Below are positions 6,182 to 12,505 of a stretch of 15,974 bases of DNA, piece after piece. The DNA is from Thalassospira sp. UBA1131. GTDB taxonomy: Bacteria > Pseudomonadota > Alphaproteobacteria > Rhodospirillales > Thalassospiraceae. Each line of letters starts with the position of its first letter. The first letter of the stretch is position 1. Both the position numbers and the translations under genes were made by a program. The stretch spans positions 4,167-20,140 of the forward strand of contig NZ_DCAO01000079.1 in assembly GCF_002311515.1 (NCBI RefSeq), in the 5' to 3' direction. Below the pieces are notes generated by a model. That model did not search any database and was not told the DNA's origin. It worked only from the letters and a program-made list of their open reading frames with translations.

Positions 6182-8836
6182 TTAGCCAGCGATATGTGCC
6201 TCGATCGCGGCCAGTGCGGCATCCGCCTGCGCCGGGTCGGAACCGCCGCCCTGTGCCATATCCGGACGGCCACCACCGCCCTTGCCACCGAGCTTTTCAA
6301 CACCGATGCGCACAAGATCAACTGCGCTGTATTTATCCGTCAGGTCCGCGGTCAGGCCGACAACGATGGATGCCTTGCCACCGTCACCCGAAACAAGGGC
6401 GACAATCCCTGAGCCCATCTGATCGCGGAGCTCGTCGACCATGCCTTTGAGTTCCTTGGCCGGAATGCCATCAAGCGACCGCAGCGCCATTTTGACGCCA
6501 TTGACTTCCTTGAAGGCATCGCCACCAGAAGCCGCACCAGAGCCAGCCGTTGCCAGCTTTTTGCGCAGGTCGGATACTTCGCGTTCCAGACGACGACGTT
6601 CTTCCTGCAGCGCCTTGACGCGGGCCGGGACATCTTCTGGAACGGCCTTAAGGTCTGCCGCAACCGTGGTCAGAACGTTTTCACGCGCCGACATGTATTT
6701 GGCGGCATCGGCACCGGTCAGGGCTTCGATACGGCGGACACCGCTTGAAACTGCGCCCTCGGACACGATCTTGAACATGCCGATATCACCGGTGCGCTTC
6801 ACATGCGTACCGCCGCAAAGTTCAAGCGAATAGGCATGTTCATTAGCGACCGGCAGGCCCATCGACACAACGCGGACTTCATCGCCGTATTTTTCACCAA
6901 ACAGCGCCATCGCGCCCAGCTCAATCGCCTCGTCCGGGGTCATCAGACGGGTGGTGACTTCGCTGTTTTCGCGGATCAGGCTGTTGACATCTGCTTCGAT
7001 CACCGCTGCTTCCTCGGCCGTGACGGCCTTGGGATGCGAGATGTCGAAACGCAGACGATCAGCCGCGACCAGGGATCCCTTCTGGGTCACGTGATCACCA
7101 AGGTGCTTGCGCAAAACCGCATGCAAAAGGTGGGTGGCCGAGTGGTTGGCACGAAGGCTTGAGCGGCGGGTATGATCGACGCGGAATTCCGCGGCATCGC
7201 CCACCTTGACGTCGCCCTCGGTCACCTTTCCAAGATGCACATGCAAGCTTCCCAGCTTTTTCTGGGTGTCGGTGATTTCAATGATCGCACCATGTTCGGT
7301 TTTGATCACACCGGCATCGCCCTGCTGACCACCGGACTCACCAAAGAAGGTGGTCTGGTTGGCAAGAACGGCAACTTCGTCGCCCTTCGATGCCGATTTG
7401 ACTTCGGCACCGTCCTTGATCAGTGCGGTAACCACACCCTCGGCGGTTTCGGTTTCATACCCCAGGAATTCGGTCGCGCCATCACGGTCATTGATGTCAA
7501 ACCAGACTTCCTCGGTCGCAGCTTCGCCCGAACCGGACCATGCCGCGCGTGCCTTGGCTTTCTGTTCTTCCATGGCGGTGGTGAAGCCGGCTTCATCGAT
7601 GCCGATTTTGCGTTCTTTGAGCGCATCAGCGGTCAGATCAAGCGGGAAGCCATAAGTGTCATAAAGCTTGAACGCCACATCACCCGAAAGGATCGCGCCT
7701 GCATCCATGCCATCGGTCGCGTCATCAAGCATCTTGAGACCGCGATCCAGCATGGTTTTAAAGCCCTGCTCTTCAAGCTTGAGGGTTTCTTCGATCAATG
7801 CCTGTGCACGGACCAGTTCCGGGAAGGCACCGCCCATCTTGCTTACCAGTGCCGGGACCAGCTTATACATCGTCGGATCTTGCGTTCCGACCATATGCAG
7901 GTGGCGCATCGCGCGGCGCATGATACGGCGCAGAACGTTGCCGCGACCGGCATTGGACGGCAGAACACCATCGGCAATCAGGAAGCTGGTCGACCGCAGA
8001 TGGTCGGCAACCACGCGGTGCGACACATTATGCGAACCATCCGGATCGGTGTTGGTGGCATCGGCCGATGCTTCGACCAGCGCACGCATCAAATCAATGT
8101 CATAGTTGTCGTGTTTGCCCTGAAGCACAGCGGCAATACGTTCCAGACCCATGCCGGTATCAATCGACGGTTTTGGCAGATCAACACGATCACCATTTGC
8201 CATCTGTTCGTACTGCATGAAGACGAGGTTCCAGATTTCAATGAAACGGTCGCCGTCTTCTTCCGCACTGCCCGGAGGGCCACCCCAGATGTGATCGCCA
8301 TGGTCAAAGAAGATTTCCGAGCACGGACCACACGGACCGGTATCGCCCATCGACCAGAAGTTATCCGAGGTCGGGATACGGATGATACGATCATCTGTCA
8401 GACCGGCGATCTTTTTCCAAAGACCATGCGCCTCGTCATCGGTGTGATAGACCGTGACCAGGAGCTTGTCTTTTGGCAGGCCATATTCCTTGGTGATCAG
8501 GTTCCAGGCGAATTCAATCGCGTTTTCCTTGAAATAGTCGCCGAACGAAAAGTTGCCGAGCATTTCAAAGAAGGTGTGATGGCGTGCGGTATGCCCGACA
8601 TTTTCAAGGTCGTTATGCTTGCCCCCGGCGCGCACGCATTTCTGCGAGGTCGCGGCACGCGAATAATCGCGGTGTTCCTGGCCGGTGAAAACGTTCTTGA
8701 ACTGAACCATCCCGGCGTTGGTGAACATCAGGGTAGGGTCATTGCGCGGCACCAGCGGGCTGGACGAAACGACTTCGTGGCCGTTCTTGCGGAAGAACTC
8801 CAGAAACGTGGTGCGGATATCGTTGACGGTCTGCAT
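6182..8836 (-). CDS. alaS: Alanine--tRNA ligase
   Basis: Alanyl-tRNA synthetase activates alanine with ATP and charges tRNA-Ala in the cytoplasm; it also hydrolyses mischarged Ser- and Gly-tRNA-Ala. The N-terminus has the class II catalytic core (TFLEFFRKNGHEVVSSS, FTNAGMVQFK, FFEMLGNFSFGDYFK). The editing domain carries the zinc-site motifs HSATHLLH and CGGTHVKRTGDIG. A coiled-coil segment (about 720-760) and the glycine-rich C-terminal domain (GKGGGGRPDMAQGGG) follow. At 884 residues it is full length. I chose the ATG at 8836, which has GGAGAG just upstream and gives the usual MQTVNDIRTTFLEFF start; the in-frame ATG at 8878 adds 14 atypical residues. It lies downstream of recA on the same strand, a common alphaproteobacterial arrangement, but here four small genes intervene. 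Confidence 0.98.
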   Translation of the reverse strand: MQTVNDIRTTFLEFFRKNGHEVVSSSPLVPRNDPTLMFTNAGMVQFKNVFTGQEHRDYSRAATSQKCVRAGGKHNDLENVGHTARHHTFFEMLGNFSFGDYFKENAIEFAWNLITKEYGLPKDKLLVTVYHTDDEAHGLWKKIAGLTDDRIIRIPTSDNFWSMGDTGPCGPCSEIFFDHGDHIWGGPPGSAEEDGDRFIEIWNLVFMQYEQMANGDRVDLPKPSIDTGMGLERIAAVLQGKHDNYDIDLMRALVEASADATNTDPDGSHNVSHRVVADHLRSTSFLIADGVLPSNAGRGNVLRRIMRRAMRHLHMVGTQDPTMYKLVPALVSKMGGAFPELVRAQALIEETLKLEEQGFKTMLDRGLKMLDDATDGMDAGAILSGDVAFKLYDTYGFPLDLTADALKERKIGIDEAGFTTAMEEQKAKARAAWSGSGEAATEEVWFDINDRDGATEFLGYETETAEGVVTALIKDGAEVKSASKGDEVAVLANQTTFFGESGGQQGDAGVIKTEHGAIIEITDTQKKLGSLHVHLGKVTEGDVKVGDAAEFRVDHTRRSSLRANHSATHLLHAVLRKHLGDHVTQKGSLVAADRLRFDISHPKAVTAEEAAVIEADVNSLIRENSEVTTRLMTPDEAIELGAMALFGEKYGDEVRVVSMGLPVANEHAYSLELCGGTHVKRTGDIGMFKIVSEGAVSSGVRRIEALTGADAAKYMSARENVLTTVAADLKAVPEDVPARVKALQEERRRLEREVSDLRKKLATAGSGAASGGDAFKEVNGVKMALRSLDGIPAKELKGMVDELRDQMGSGIVALVSGDGGKASIVVGLTADLTDKYSAVDLVRIGVEKLGGKGGGGRPDMAQGGGSDPAQADAALAAIEAHIAG

Positions 8837-8897
8837 ATCTCTCCAACCCGGAAAACGCGGAACAACTGCGCGCGCCATACTGGCGAACGGACTGCCC

Positions 8898-8926
8898 TAT
8901 TTAGCGGCTCGGCCCTGCCCTGTCCA
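8898..8926 (-). promoter_or_regulatory. Candidate alaS promoter
   Basis: On the minus strand TGGACA (8926-8921, 5 of 6 matches to the -35 consensus) is followed after 17 nt by TAAATA (8903-8898, 3 of 6). It lies about 60 bp upstream of the alaS start in the 180-bp gap behind the acetyltransferase gene. The -10 is weak. Confidence 0.35.
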
Positions 8927-9016
8927 GTCAGGCGAAAGGAGTCCGGGGGATTTGCCGCAAGTTTTGCCCAATTCGGCGATTTGGCGCCAGTTAATCGGGC
9001 CAAACCCAGCCAAAAT

Positions 9017-9556
9017 TCAGCTAGTTTTCAGCAATAATGTGAATCGATCCCGCTTCATTTCCTTAACAAACCCGGCGACCTCAAACCCAAGGCCCAGCAA
9101 CAATTTGCGCGACGCCGAATTTTGCGGATGGGCAAAGGCGGTCAGACACGAAATCGATGTCCGGCCCCGCCCATAGTCAAGCGCCGCAGCCGCCAGTTCC
9201 CGGCCAAGCCCCTGCCCCCAGGCGTTCGGGGCCAGATAATAGCCAAGCTCCGGCCCCCAACCGGGATCAAACGGATCGGTATATAGTCCGCCCCATCCAA
9301 TGATGTCGCCAGACGTGCGCAGCCTTACGACCCATGGTGCAAATCCATCGCGGCGCCGGAACCATTCATGGACCAGTACGCGCTTGCGACACGCCGCAAA
9401 GCTTTCATCACACTGGGTGAACCGCATGGCATCACGATCACCAAGGAAGGCATAAAGGTCGGGGATGTCGGCCAATCTGGCCGCCGAAAGTTCGAGGCGG
9501 TCTGTGTGAAGACGGTTTGTCTGAAGATGGGCCGTTCGTGGACTAGTCGTTTGCAC
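9017..9556 (-). CDS. GNAT family N-acetyltransferase (RimJ/RimL-like)
   Basis: The protein has the Acetyltransf_3-type GNAT layout: an opening strand LHTDRLELSAARLADIPDLY, a central IIGWGGLYTDPF strand, the acetyl-CoA-binding motif A GYYLAPNAWGQGLGRELAAAAL (the GQGLGR loop binds the pyrophosphate), and the closing FAHPQNSASRKLLLGLGFEVAG. Enzymes of this group acetylate protein N-termini or small amines with acetyl-CoA; the substrate here is unknown. The start is uncertain. The longest frame reaches an ATG at 9643, but that extension overlaps the lipoprotein gene and reads as a shadow of it. I chose GTG 9556, giving 179 residues and a 14-bp overlap with the lipoprotein gene, which suggests translational coupling. 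It is probably co-transcribed with that gene. Confidence 0.85.
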   Translation of the reverse strand: MQTTSPRTAHLQTNRLHTDRLELSAARLADIPDLYAFLGDRDAMRFTQCDESFAACRKRVLVHEWFRRRDGFAPWVVRLRTSGDIIGWGGLYTDPFDPGWGPELGYYLAPNAWGQGLGRELAAAALDYGRGRTSISCLTAFAHPQNSASRKLLLGLGFEVAGFVKEMKRDRFTLLLKTS

Positions 9557-9686
9557 TGTCCTGGATCGACTTGCCGAGTTTTTCCATATCGCGACCAAAT
9601 CCTTCGGCGGTTTCGCAGGCACCAAGGGCAAGACCAAAGCCAATAACCATCAGGACGGCCAGAAGACGTTTTGTCATCGTTTCCAT
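9543..9686 (-). CDS. Entericidin-like small lipoprotein (basic paralogue)
   Basis: This 47-codon gene encodes a short secreted lipoprotein: a basic start (METMTKR), a hydrophobic stretch (LLAVLMVIGFGLALG), then the lipobox LGAC with the lipidated Cys24, and a 23-residue mature part beginning CETAEGFG. The layout and the C-E-T-x-x-G-x-G core match the entericidin (EcnA/EcnB) family, small membrane-anchored lipoproteins linked in E. coli to stress and stationary-phase lysis. The mature part carries Arg and several Lys (RDMEKLGKS), unlike the acidic sister at 10123-10263. The ATG at 9677 is an alternative start; the ribosome binding site is poor for either. A hairpin (ACAGGC/GCCTGT, 9718-9734) lies in its leader, and its last codons overlap the acetyltransferase start. 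Confidence 0.85.
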   Translation of the reverse strand: METMTKRLLAVLMVIGFGLALGACETAEGFGRDMEKLGKSIQDSAND

Positions 9687-9717
9687 CTTTGCAGGATGCT
9701 CCATTCAAGTCCGGATA

Positions 9718-9734
9718 ACAGGCATGTCGCCTGT
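9718..9734. repeat. Hairpin in the leader of the basic entericidin-like gene
   Basis: A 6-bp inverted repeat (ACAGGC 9718-9723, GCCTGT 9729-9734) has a 5-nt loop and lies 32 bp upstream of the gene start. It may be an operator or a leader hairpin. No EcfG-type promoter is visible upstream of this gene; a weak candidate TTGCAA-N17-CAGAAT precedes it on the minus strand. Confidence 0.35.
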
Positions 9735-9823
9735 CTTGTTGTTTATCGCGATATTCTGGCCTCGGGGCATCCGGCTTGCAACCGTTATCGCGCACAAGGG
9801 CCGTTTGCCGCACTAAACGCAGA

Positions 9824-9848
9824 AAAGGACGCCGAAATGGCGTCCTTT
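9824..9848 (-). terminator. Terminator downstream of the DUF1328 gene
   Basis: A perfect 10-bp stem (AAAGGACGCC 9824-9833 with GGCGTCCTTT 9839-9848) encloses a 5-nt loop; on the minus strand it ends in a TTTTC run. It lies 45 bp after the DUF1328 stop codon and separates that gene from the basic entericidin-like gene. Confidence 0.85.
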
Positions 9849-9892
9849 CTATAGGCATGTATGCTTCGTGCAGTCTTGCAACTGTCTGGTCA

Positions 9893-10069
9893 TCAGACCG
9901 GCGGGCGACGGCCACGCAACGCGTTGACGACAAGCGATACGACAAACAGCACGAGGAAAACAAAGAACAAGATCTTTGCGATCCCGACGAATGTCCCTGC
10001 AAGTCCGCCAAAGCCAAGAACGGCGGCGATCAGTGCCAGAACCAAACAGAATATTGCCCAACCTAGCAT
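9893..10069 (-). CDS. DUF1328 family small membrane protein
   Basis: This 58-residue protein matches the DUF1328 (UPF0391, YtjA-like) family: MLGWAIFCLVLALIAAVLGF, then GGLAGTFVGIAKILFFVFLV, then a hydrophobic stretch and a basic end (NALRGRRPPV). Two membrane-spanning segments are evident, at about 4-24 and 28-49. The family is widespread in proteobacteria, usually near stress genes, and has no established biochemical role. The ATG at 10069 has GGGAGA five bases upstream, and two stop codons follow in tandem. It lies 53 bp downstream of the acidic entericidin-like gene with no clear terminator between, so it may share the EcfG promoter at 10307-10331. It is too short for most ORF thresholds. 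Confidence 0.93.
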   Translation of the reverse strand: MLGWAIFCLVLALIAAVLGFGGLAGTFVGIAKILFFVFLVLFVVSLVVNALRGRRPPV

Positions 10070-10122
10070 GGGATTCTCCCACTATTGTTGCTTTAAGATA
10101 GTGAATAATGATCGGTTACAGA

Positions 10123-10263
10123 TCAGGAAGCGCCGTCCTGGATTGCTTCACCGGCATCTTCGACGTCTTCGCCAAAGCCTTCGGCAGTTTCACAGGCAGC
10201 AAGGCCAAGGCCCATACCCGAAATCATCAGAATCGCGAGAAACTTTTTCATCGTATTCGACAT
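10123..10263 (-). CDS. Entericidin-like small lipoprotein (acidic paralogue)
   Basis: This 46-residue lipoprotein begins MSNTMKKFLAILMISG and has the lipobox LAAC with the lipidated Cys24. Its mature part starts CETAEGFG, identical over eight residues to the paralogue at 9543-9686, and is strongly acidic (EDVEDAGEAIQDG). It belongs to the entericidin family by layout. The ATG at 10263 has AGGAG seven bases upstream; an ATG at 10269 is too close to that site. A near-ideal EcfG promoter 44 bp upstream indicates control by the alphaproteobacterial general stress response. In E. coli, EcnA is described as the antidote to the lysis-promoting EcnB; whether this acidic/basic pair works in that way is not known. 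Confidence 0.9.
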   Translation of the reverse strand: MSNTMKKFLAILMISGMGLGLAACETAEGFGEDVEDAGEAIQDGAS

Positions 10264-10306
10264 GTTCATTCTCCTGGTTGATCGTGTCAAAGCTCACAGG
10301 AAATCA

Positions 10307-10331
10307 AACGGCGACAACTCATAATTGTTCC
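10307..10331 (-). promoter_or_regulatory. EcfG-type general stress response promoter of the acidic entericidin-like gene
   Basis: On the minus strand GGAAC (10331-10327) and CGTT (10310-10307) are separated by exactly 16 nt. This matches the published alphaproteobacterial EcfG consensus GGAAC-N16-17-CGTT. The gene start at 10263 leaves a leader of about 40 nt. I found no second copy of the motif near the other genes of the window. Confidence 0.8.
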
Positions 10332-10376
10332 CGGCATTGTTCTTCCCGGTCAAATTTTCCGGCGCGAACAGCACAA

Positions 10377-10411
10377 CAATCGATTGATTCTAAATGATTT
10401 TTTCTCAATCG
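10377..10411. repeat. CAATCG/CGATTG inverted repeat cluster upstream of the stress promoter
   Basis: A perfect 10-bp palindrome CAATCGATTG (10377-10386) is followed by a further TCAATCG (10405-10411), which pairs with CGATTGA (10381-10387). The cluster lies in an AT-richer stretch 46-80 bp upstream of the EcfG -35 element. It may be an activator or repressor site; nothing else supports this. Confidence 0.3.
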
Positions 10412-10500
10412 TGATCATTTTGCGGCACGTCAAGTGAAGGAGATCACGGCGGACCTCCTTTACACAATTTCCTGTGAAACCAGACCGATCGTTTGCGAAC

Positions 10501-10534
10501 AAAAAAGGGCGGGATACATCTGCACCCCGCCCTT
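10501..10534 (-). terminator. recA: Rho-independent terminator of recA
   Basis: AAGGGCGGG (10505-10513) pairs with CCCGCCCTT (10526-10534) over 9 bp. On the minus strand it ends in TTTTTT. It lies 27 bp after the recA stop codon. Confidence 0.92.
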
Positions 10535-10561
10535 CGAAATCATGTCGCCAGATTGATCAGA

Positions 10562-11635
10562 TCAATCGTCGTTGACCGGTTCGTCTTCGCTCATATTGGT
10601 CATGGCTTCGGCGATCAGACCGGCACTCTCGCGAATGCTGTTTTCGATCTCCTTGGTCATTTCCGGGTTCTCGCGCAGGAAGCTCTTGGCGTTCTCGCGG
10701 CCCTGACCGATACGGGTCGAGTTATAGGAGAACCACGAACCGGATTTCTCGACGATGCCGGCCTTGACGCCAAGATCAAGGATTTCACCCATCTTGGAAA
10801 TGCCTTCGCCATACATGATGTCGAATTCGACCTGCTTGAACGGCGGGGCCATCTTGTTTTTGACGACCTTGACACGCGTCTGGTTACCAACGACTTCGTC
10901 GCGGTCCTTGATCTGACCGATACGGCGGATATCCAAACGGACCGAGGCATAGAATTTAAGTGCGTTACCACCGGTGGTGGTTTCCGGGCTGCCAAACATC
11001 ACACCGATCTTCATACGGATCTGGTTGATGAAGATGACCATGCAGTTCGAACGCGAAACAGAACTGGTCAGTTTACGCAGTGCCTGGCTCATCAGGCGGG
11101 CCTGCAGACCAACGTGCGTATCGCCCATCTCACCTTCAAGTTCGGCGCGCGGCACAAGGGCAGCAACCGAATCGACGACCAGAACATCAATCGCGCCAGA
11201 ACGCACCAGCGTGTCAGCGATTTCAAGGGCCTGTTCACCGGCATCGGGCTGGGAAATCAGGAGTTCGTCGGTATTCACACCCAGCTTGCGGGCATATCCC
11301 GGGTCAAGCGCATGTTCGGCATCGACAAATGCACAGGTCCCGCCAAGCTTCTGGGCTTCGGCAACCGTGTGCAACGCCAGCGTGGTTTTACCCGAACTTT
11401 CCGGACCATAGATTTCGACGATACGGCCACGCGGCAGACCGCCAATGCCCAGTCCGATATCAAGACCGAGCGAACCGGTTGAAATGGCTGAGATATCAAC
11501 GGCGCTTTCCCGCTGACCCAGCTTCATAATCGAACCTTTGCCAAATGCCCGTTCGATCTGCCCAAGGGCGGCTTCGAGTGCCTTCTGCTTATCCATAGTA
11601 TCCTTATCCACCAAATGCAGCGCGGTCTGAATCAT
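10562..11635 (-). CDS. recA: Recombinase RecA
   Basis: RecA forms ATP-dependent filaments on single-stranded DNA, drives homologous recombination and stimulates LexA self-cleavage in the SOS response. The 357-residue protein carries the Walker A motif GPESSGKTT (77-85), Walker B VLVVDSVAALVPRAE, the L1 and L2 DNA-binding loops (GLQARLMSQALRKL and NQIRMKIGVMFGSPETTTGG), and the C-terminal domain with its acidic tail (NMSEDEPVNDD). I kept the ATG at 11635 because the first residues (MIQTALHLVDKDTMDK) align with the N-termini of other alphaproteobacterial RecAs; the internal ATG at 11596 has a better AAGGA site and would give 344 residues. Two SOS boxes lie upstream and a terminator follows. Confidence 0.98.
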   Translation of the reverse strand: MIQTALHLVDKDTMDKQKALEAALGQIERAFGKGSIMKLGQRESAVDISAISTGSLGLDIGLGIGGLPRGRIVEIYGPESSGKTTLALHTVAEAQKLGGTCAFVDAEHALDPGYARKLGVNTDELLISQPDAGEQALEIADTLVRSGAIDVLVVDSVAALVPRAELEGEMGDTHVGLQARLMSQALRKLTSSVSRSNCMVIFINQIRMKIGVMFGSPETTTGGNALKFYASVRLDIRRIGQIKDRDEVVGNQTRVKVVKNKMAPPFKQVEFDIMYGEGISKMGEILDLGVKAGIVEKSGSWFSYNSTRIGQGRENAKSFLRENPEMTKEIENSIRESAGLIAEAMTNMSEDEPVNDD

Positions 11636-11776
11636 TGCTCGAACTCTCTTATTCCACAGGGCCGGGTTGGATGCAACGCAGGCGGTTCCCCGGACCTATA
11701 ATGCGGAACGCCACCGCTAGACTGTTTTGCCTGTTGCCGCAGCCTGCCACTGCGTTCTTATCGACAAAACAACTGA

Positions 11777-11791
11777 GAACATAATGCGAAC
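11777..11791. promoter_or_regulatory. SOS (LexA) box 1 of recA
   Basis: GAACATAATGCGAAC is a perfect GAAC-N7-GAAC, the alphaproteobacterial LexA direct-repeat operator (GTTC-N7-GTTC on the recA strand). It lies 142 bp upstream of the recA start codon. The recA promoter hexamers themselves could not be assigned. Confidence 0.88.
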
Positions 11792-11841
11792 ATTCTCACA
11801 AAAATTCGGATGTTGCAAGTTTGTTCTCATTGCTTCGAGCA

Positions 11842-11856
11842 GAACTTTCAGAGAAC
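11842..11856. promoter_or_regulatory. SOS (LexA) box 2 of recA
   Basis: GAACTTTCAGAGAAC is a second perfect GAAC-N7-GAAC in the same orientation, 65 bp further from recA. It lies 207 bp upstream of the recA start and 65 bp downstream of the nikR stop codon. Confidence 0.8.
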
Positions 11857-11920
11857 AGATGCATCAGTCGCCTGCCCGGCAATAACGGAACGTGCGGTCA
11901 GTGACGATTTGGCAATGCCA

Positions 11921-12400
11921 TCAGGTGGTGATTTTAAGATGTTCGTGCTTGTGCGCATGTCCGTGATGATCATCGCCATGATGATGGCTTTCGACATGCA
12001 ATTCCCCCGGCACGGTATAAAGCTGCCCGTGGCGCACGCCCGGCTGTGCCAGCACCTTGTCGGCAAAGGCACGGATTTCCGAAAGCCGTCCGCGCAATGT
12101 CACGCTTTCAAGGCAGGTATCATGATCAATATGGAAGTGCACCGTGGAAACCGTCAGATTGTGATGTTCGTGCTGGGTGCTCATCAAACGTGATGCCAGC
12201 ATGCGTTCCTCGTGATCATAGACATAGTTCAGAACCGCAATCCCGACCCCGTCGGCATTGTCTTCAAGCTTGGTATTCTGAAGCTTTTCGCGGATCAGAT
12301 CGCGAAATCCCTCGGACCGGTTGGTATAGCCGCGGTGATCAAGAAACGCGTCAAACGCCTCCATCAGATCGTCTTCAATCGATACGGTCACGCGGGTCAT
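11921..12400 (-). CDS. nikR: Nickel-responsive transcriptional regulator NikR
   Basis: NikR represses nickel uptake genes when nickel is plentiful. The 159-residue protein has an N-terminal ribbon-helix-helix DNA-binding domain (MTRVTVSIEDDLMEAFDAFL, RGYTNRSEGFRDLIREKL) and the ACT-like metal-binding domain. The high-affinity nickel ligands are present: by alignment with E. coli His76, His87, His89 and Cys95 they are His77 in STQHEHH and His88, His90 and Cys96 in HFHIDHDTCLE. The C-terminus is about 25 residues longer than the E. coli protein and His-rich (HVESHHHGDDHHGHAHKHEH, ten His). GAGAGGT lies seven bases before the ATG. It is divergent from the NikK-like gene, its likely target. Confidence 0.97.
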   Translation of the reverse strand: MTRVTVSIEDDLMEAFDAFLDHRGYTNRSEGFRDLIREKLQNTKLEDNADGVGIAVLNYVYDHEERMLASRLMSTQHEHHNLTVSTVHFHIDHDTCLESVTLRGRLSEIRAFADKVLAQPGVRHGQLYTVPGELHVESHHHGDDHHGHAHKHEHLKITT

Positions 12401-12433
12401 TTTGACTACCTCTCACAATCAACGGCTTGACGA

Positions 12434-12460
12434 GTATGATCTTTTTTGAAAAGTTCACAC
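12434..12460. promoter_or_regulatory. Candidate NikR operator between nikR and the nikK-like gene
   Basis: GTATGA (12434-12439) and TCACAC (12455-12460) form an imperfect inverted repeat with a 15-nt spacer. The E. coli NikR site is GTATGA-N16-TCATAC, so one half-site is exact, the other matches 5 of 6, and the spacer is one base shorter. It lies in the 105-bp divergent gap, 46 bp from the nikK-like start. Confidence 0.5.
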
Positions 12461-12505
12461 CCGCACATGGTTCTTCCATAAAAACAATTTCCCAAAGGAA
12501 CGCAA

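Noticed and set aside
7172..9037. A 621-codon open frame on the plus strand
   Set aside because: It lies wholly antisense to alaS and its 5' neighbourhood, has no recognisable domain, and arises from codon bias in a GC-rich gene.
9557..9643. N-terminal extension of the acetyltransferase to the ATG at 9643
   Set aside because: The extra 29 codons lie inside the lipoprotein gene in another frame and do not look like a GNAT N-terminus.
10493..11482. A 329-codon plus-strand frame opposite recA
   Set aside because: Antisense shadow of recA, starting in the recA terminator, with no ribosome binding site or family resemblance.
11697..11702. TATAAT on the plus strand upstream of recA as a promoter
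   Set aside because: It points away from recA towards no plus-strand gene, and the reverse reading gives no matching -35 element.
11810..12193. Plus-strand frame starting between the SOS boxes and running through nikR
   Set aside because: It would make the distal SOS box an intragenic site; it is antisense to nikR and shows no domain.
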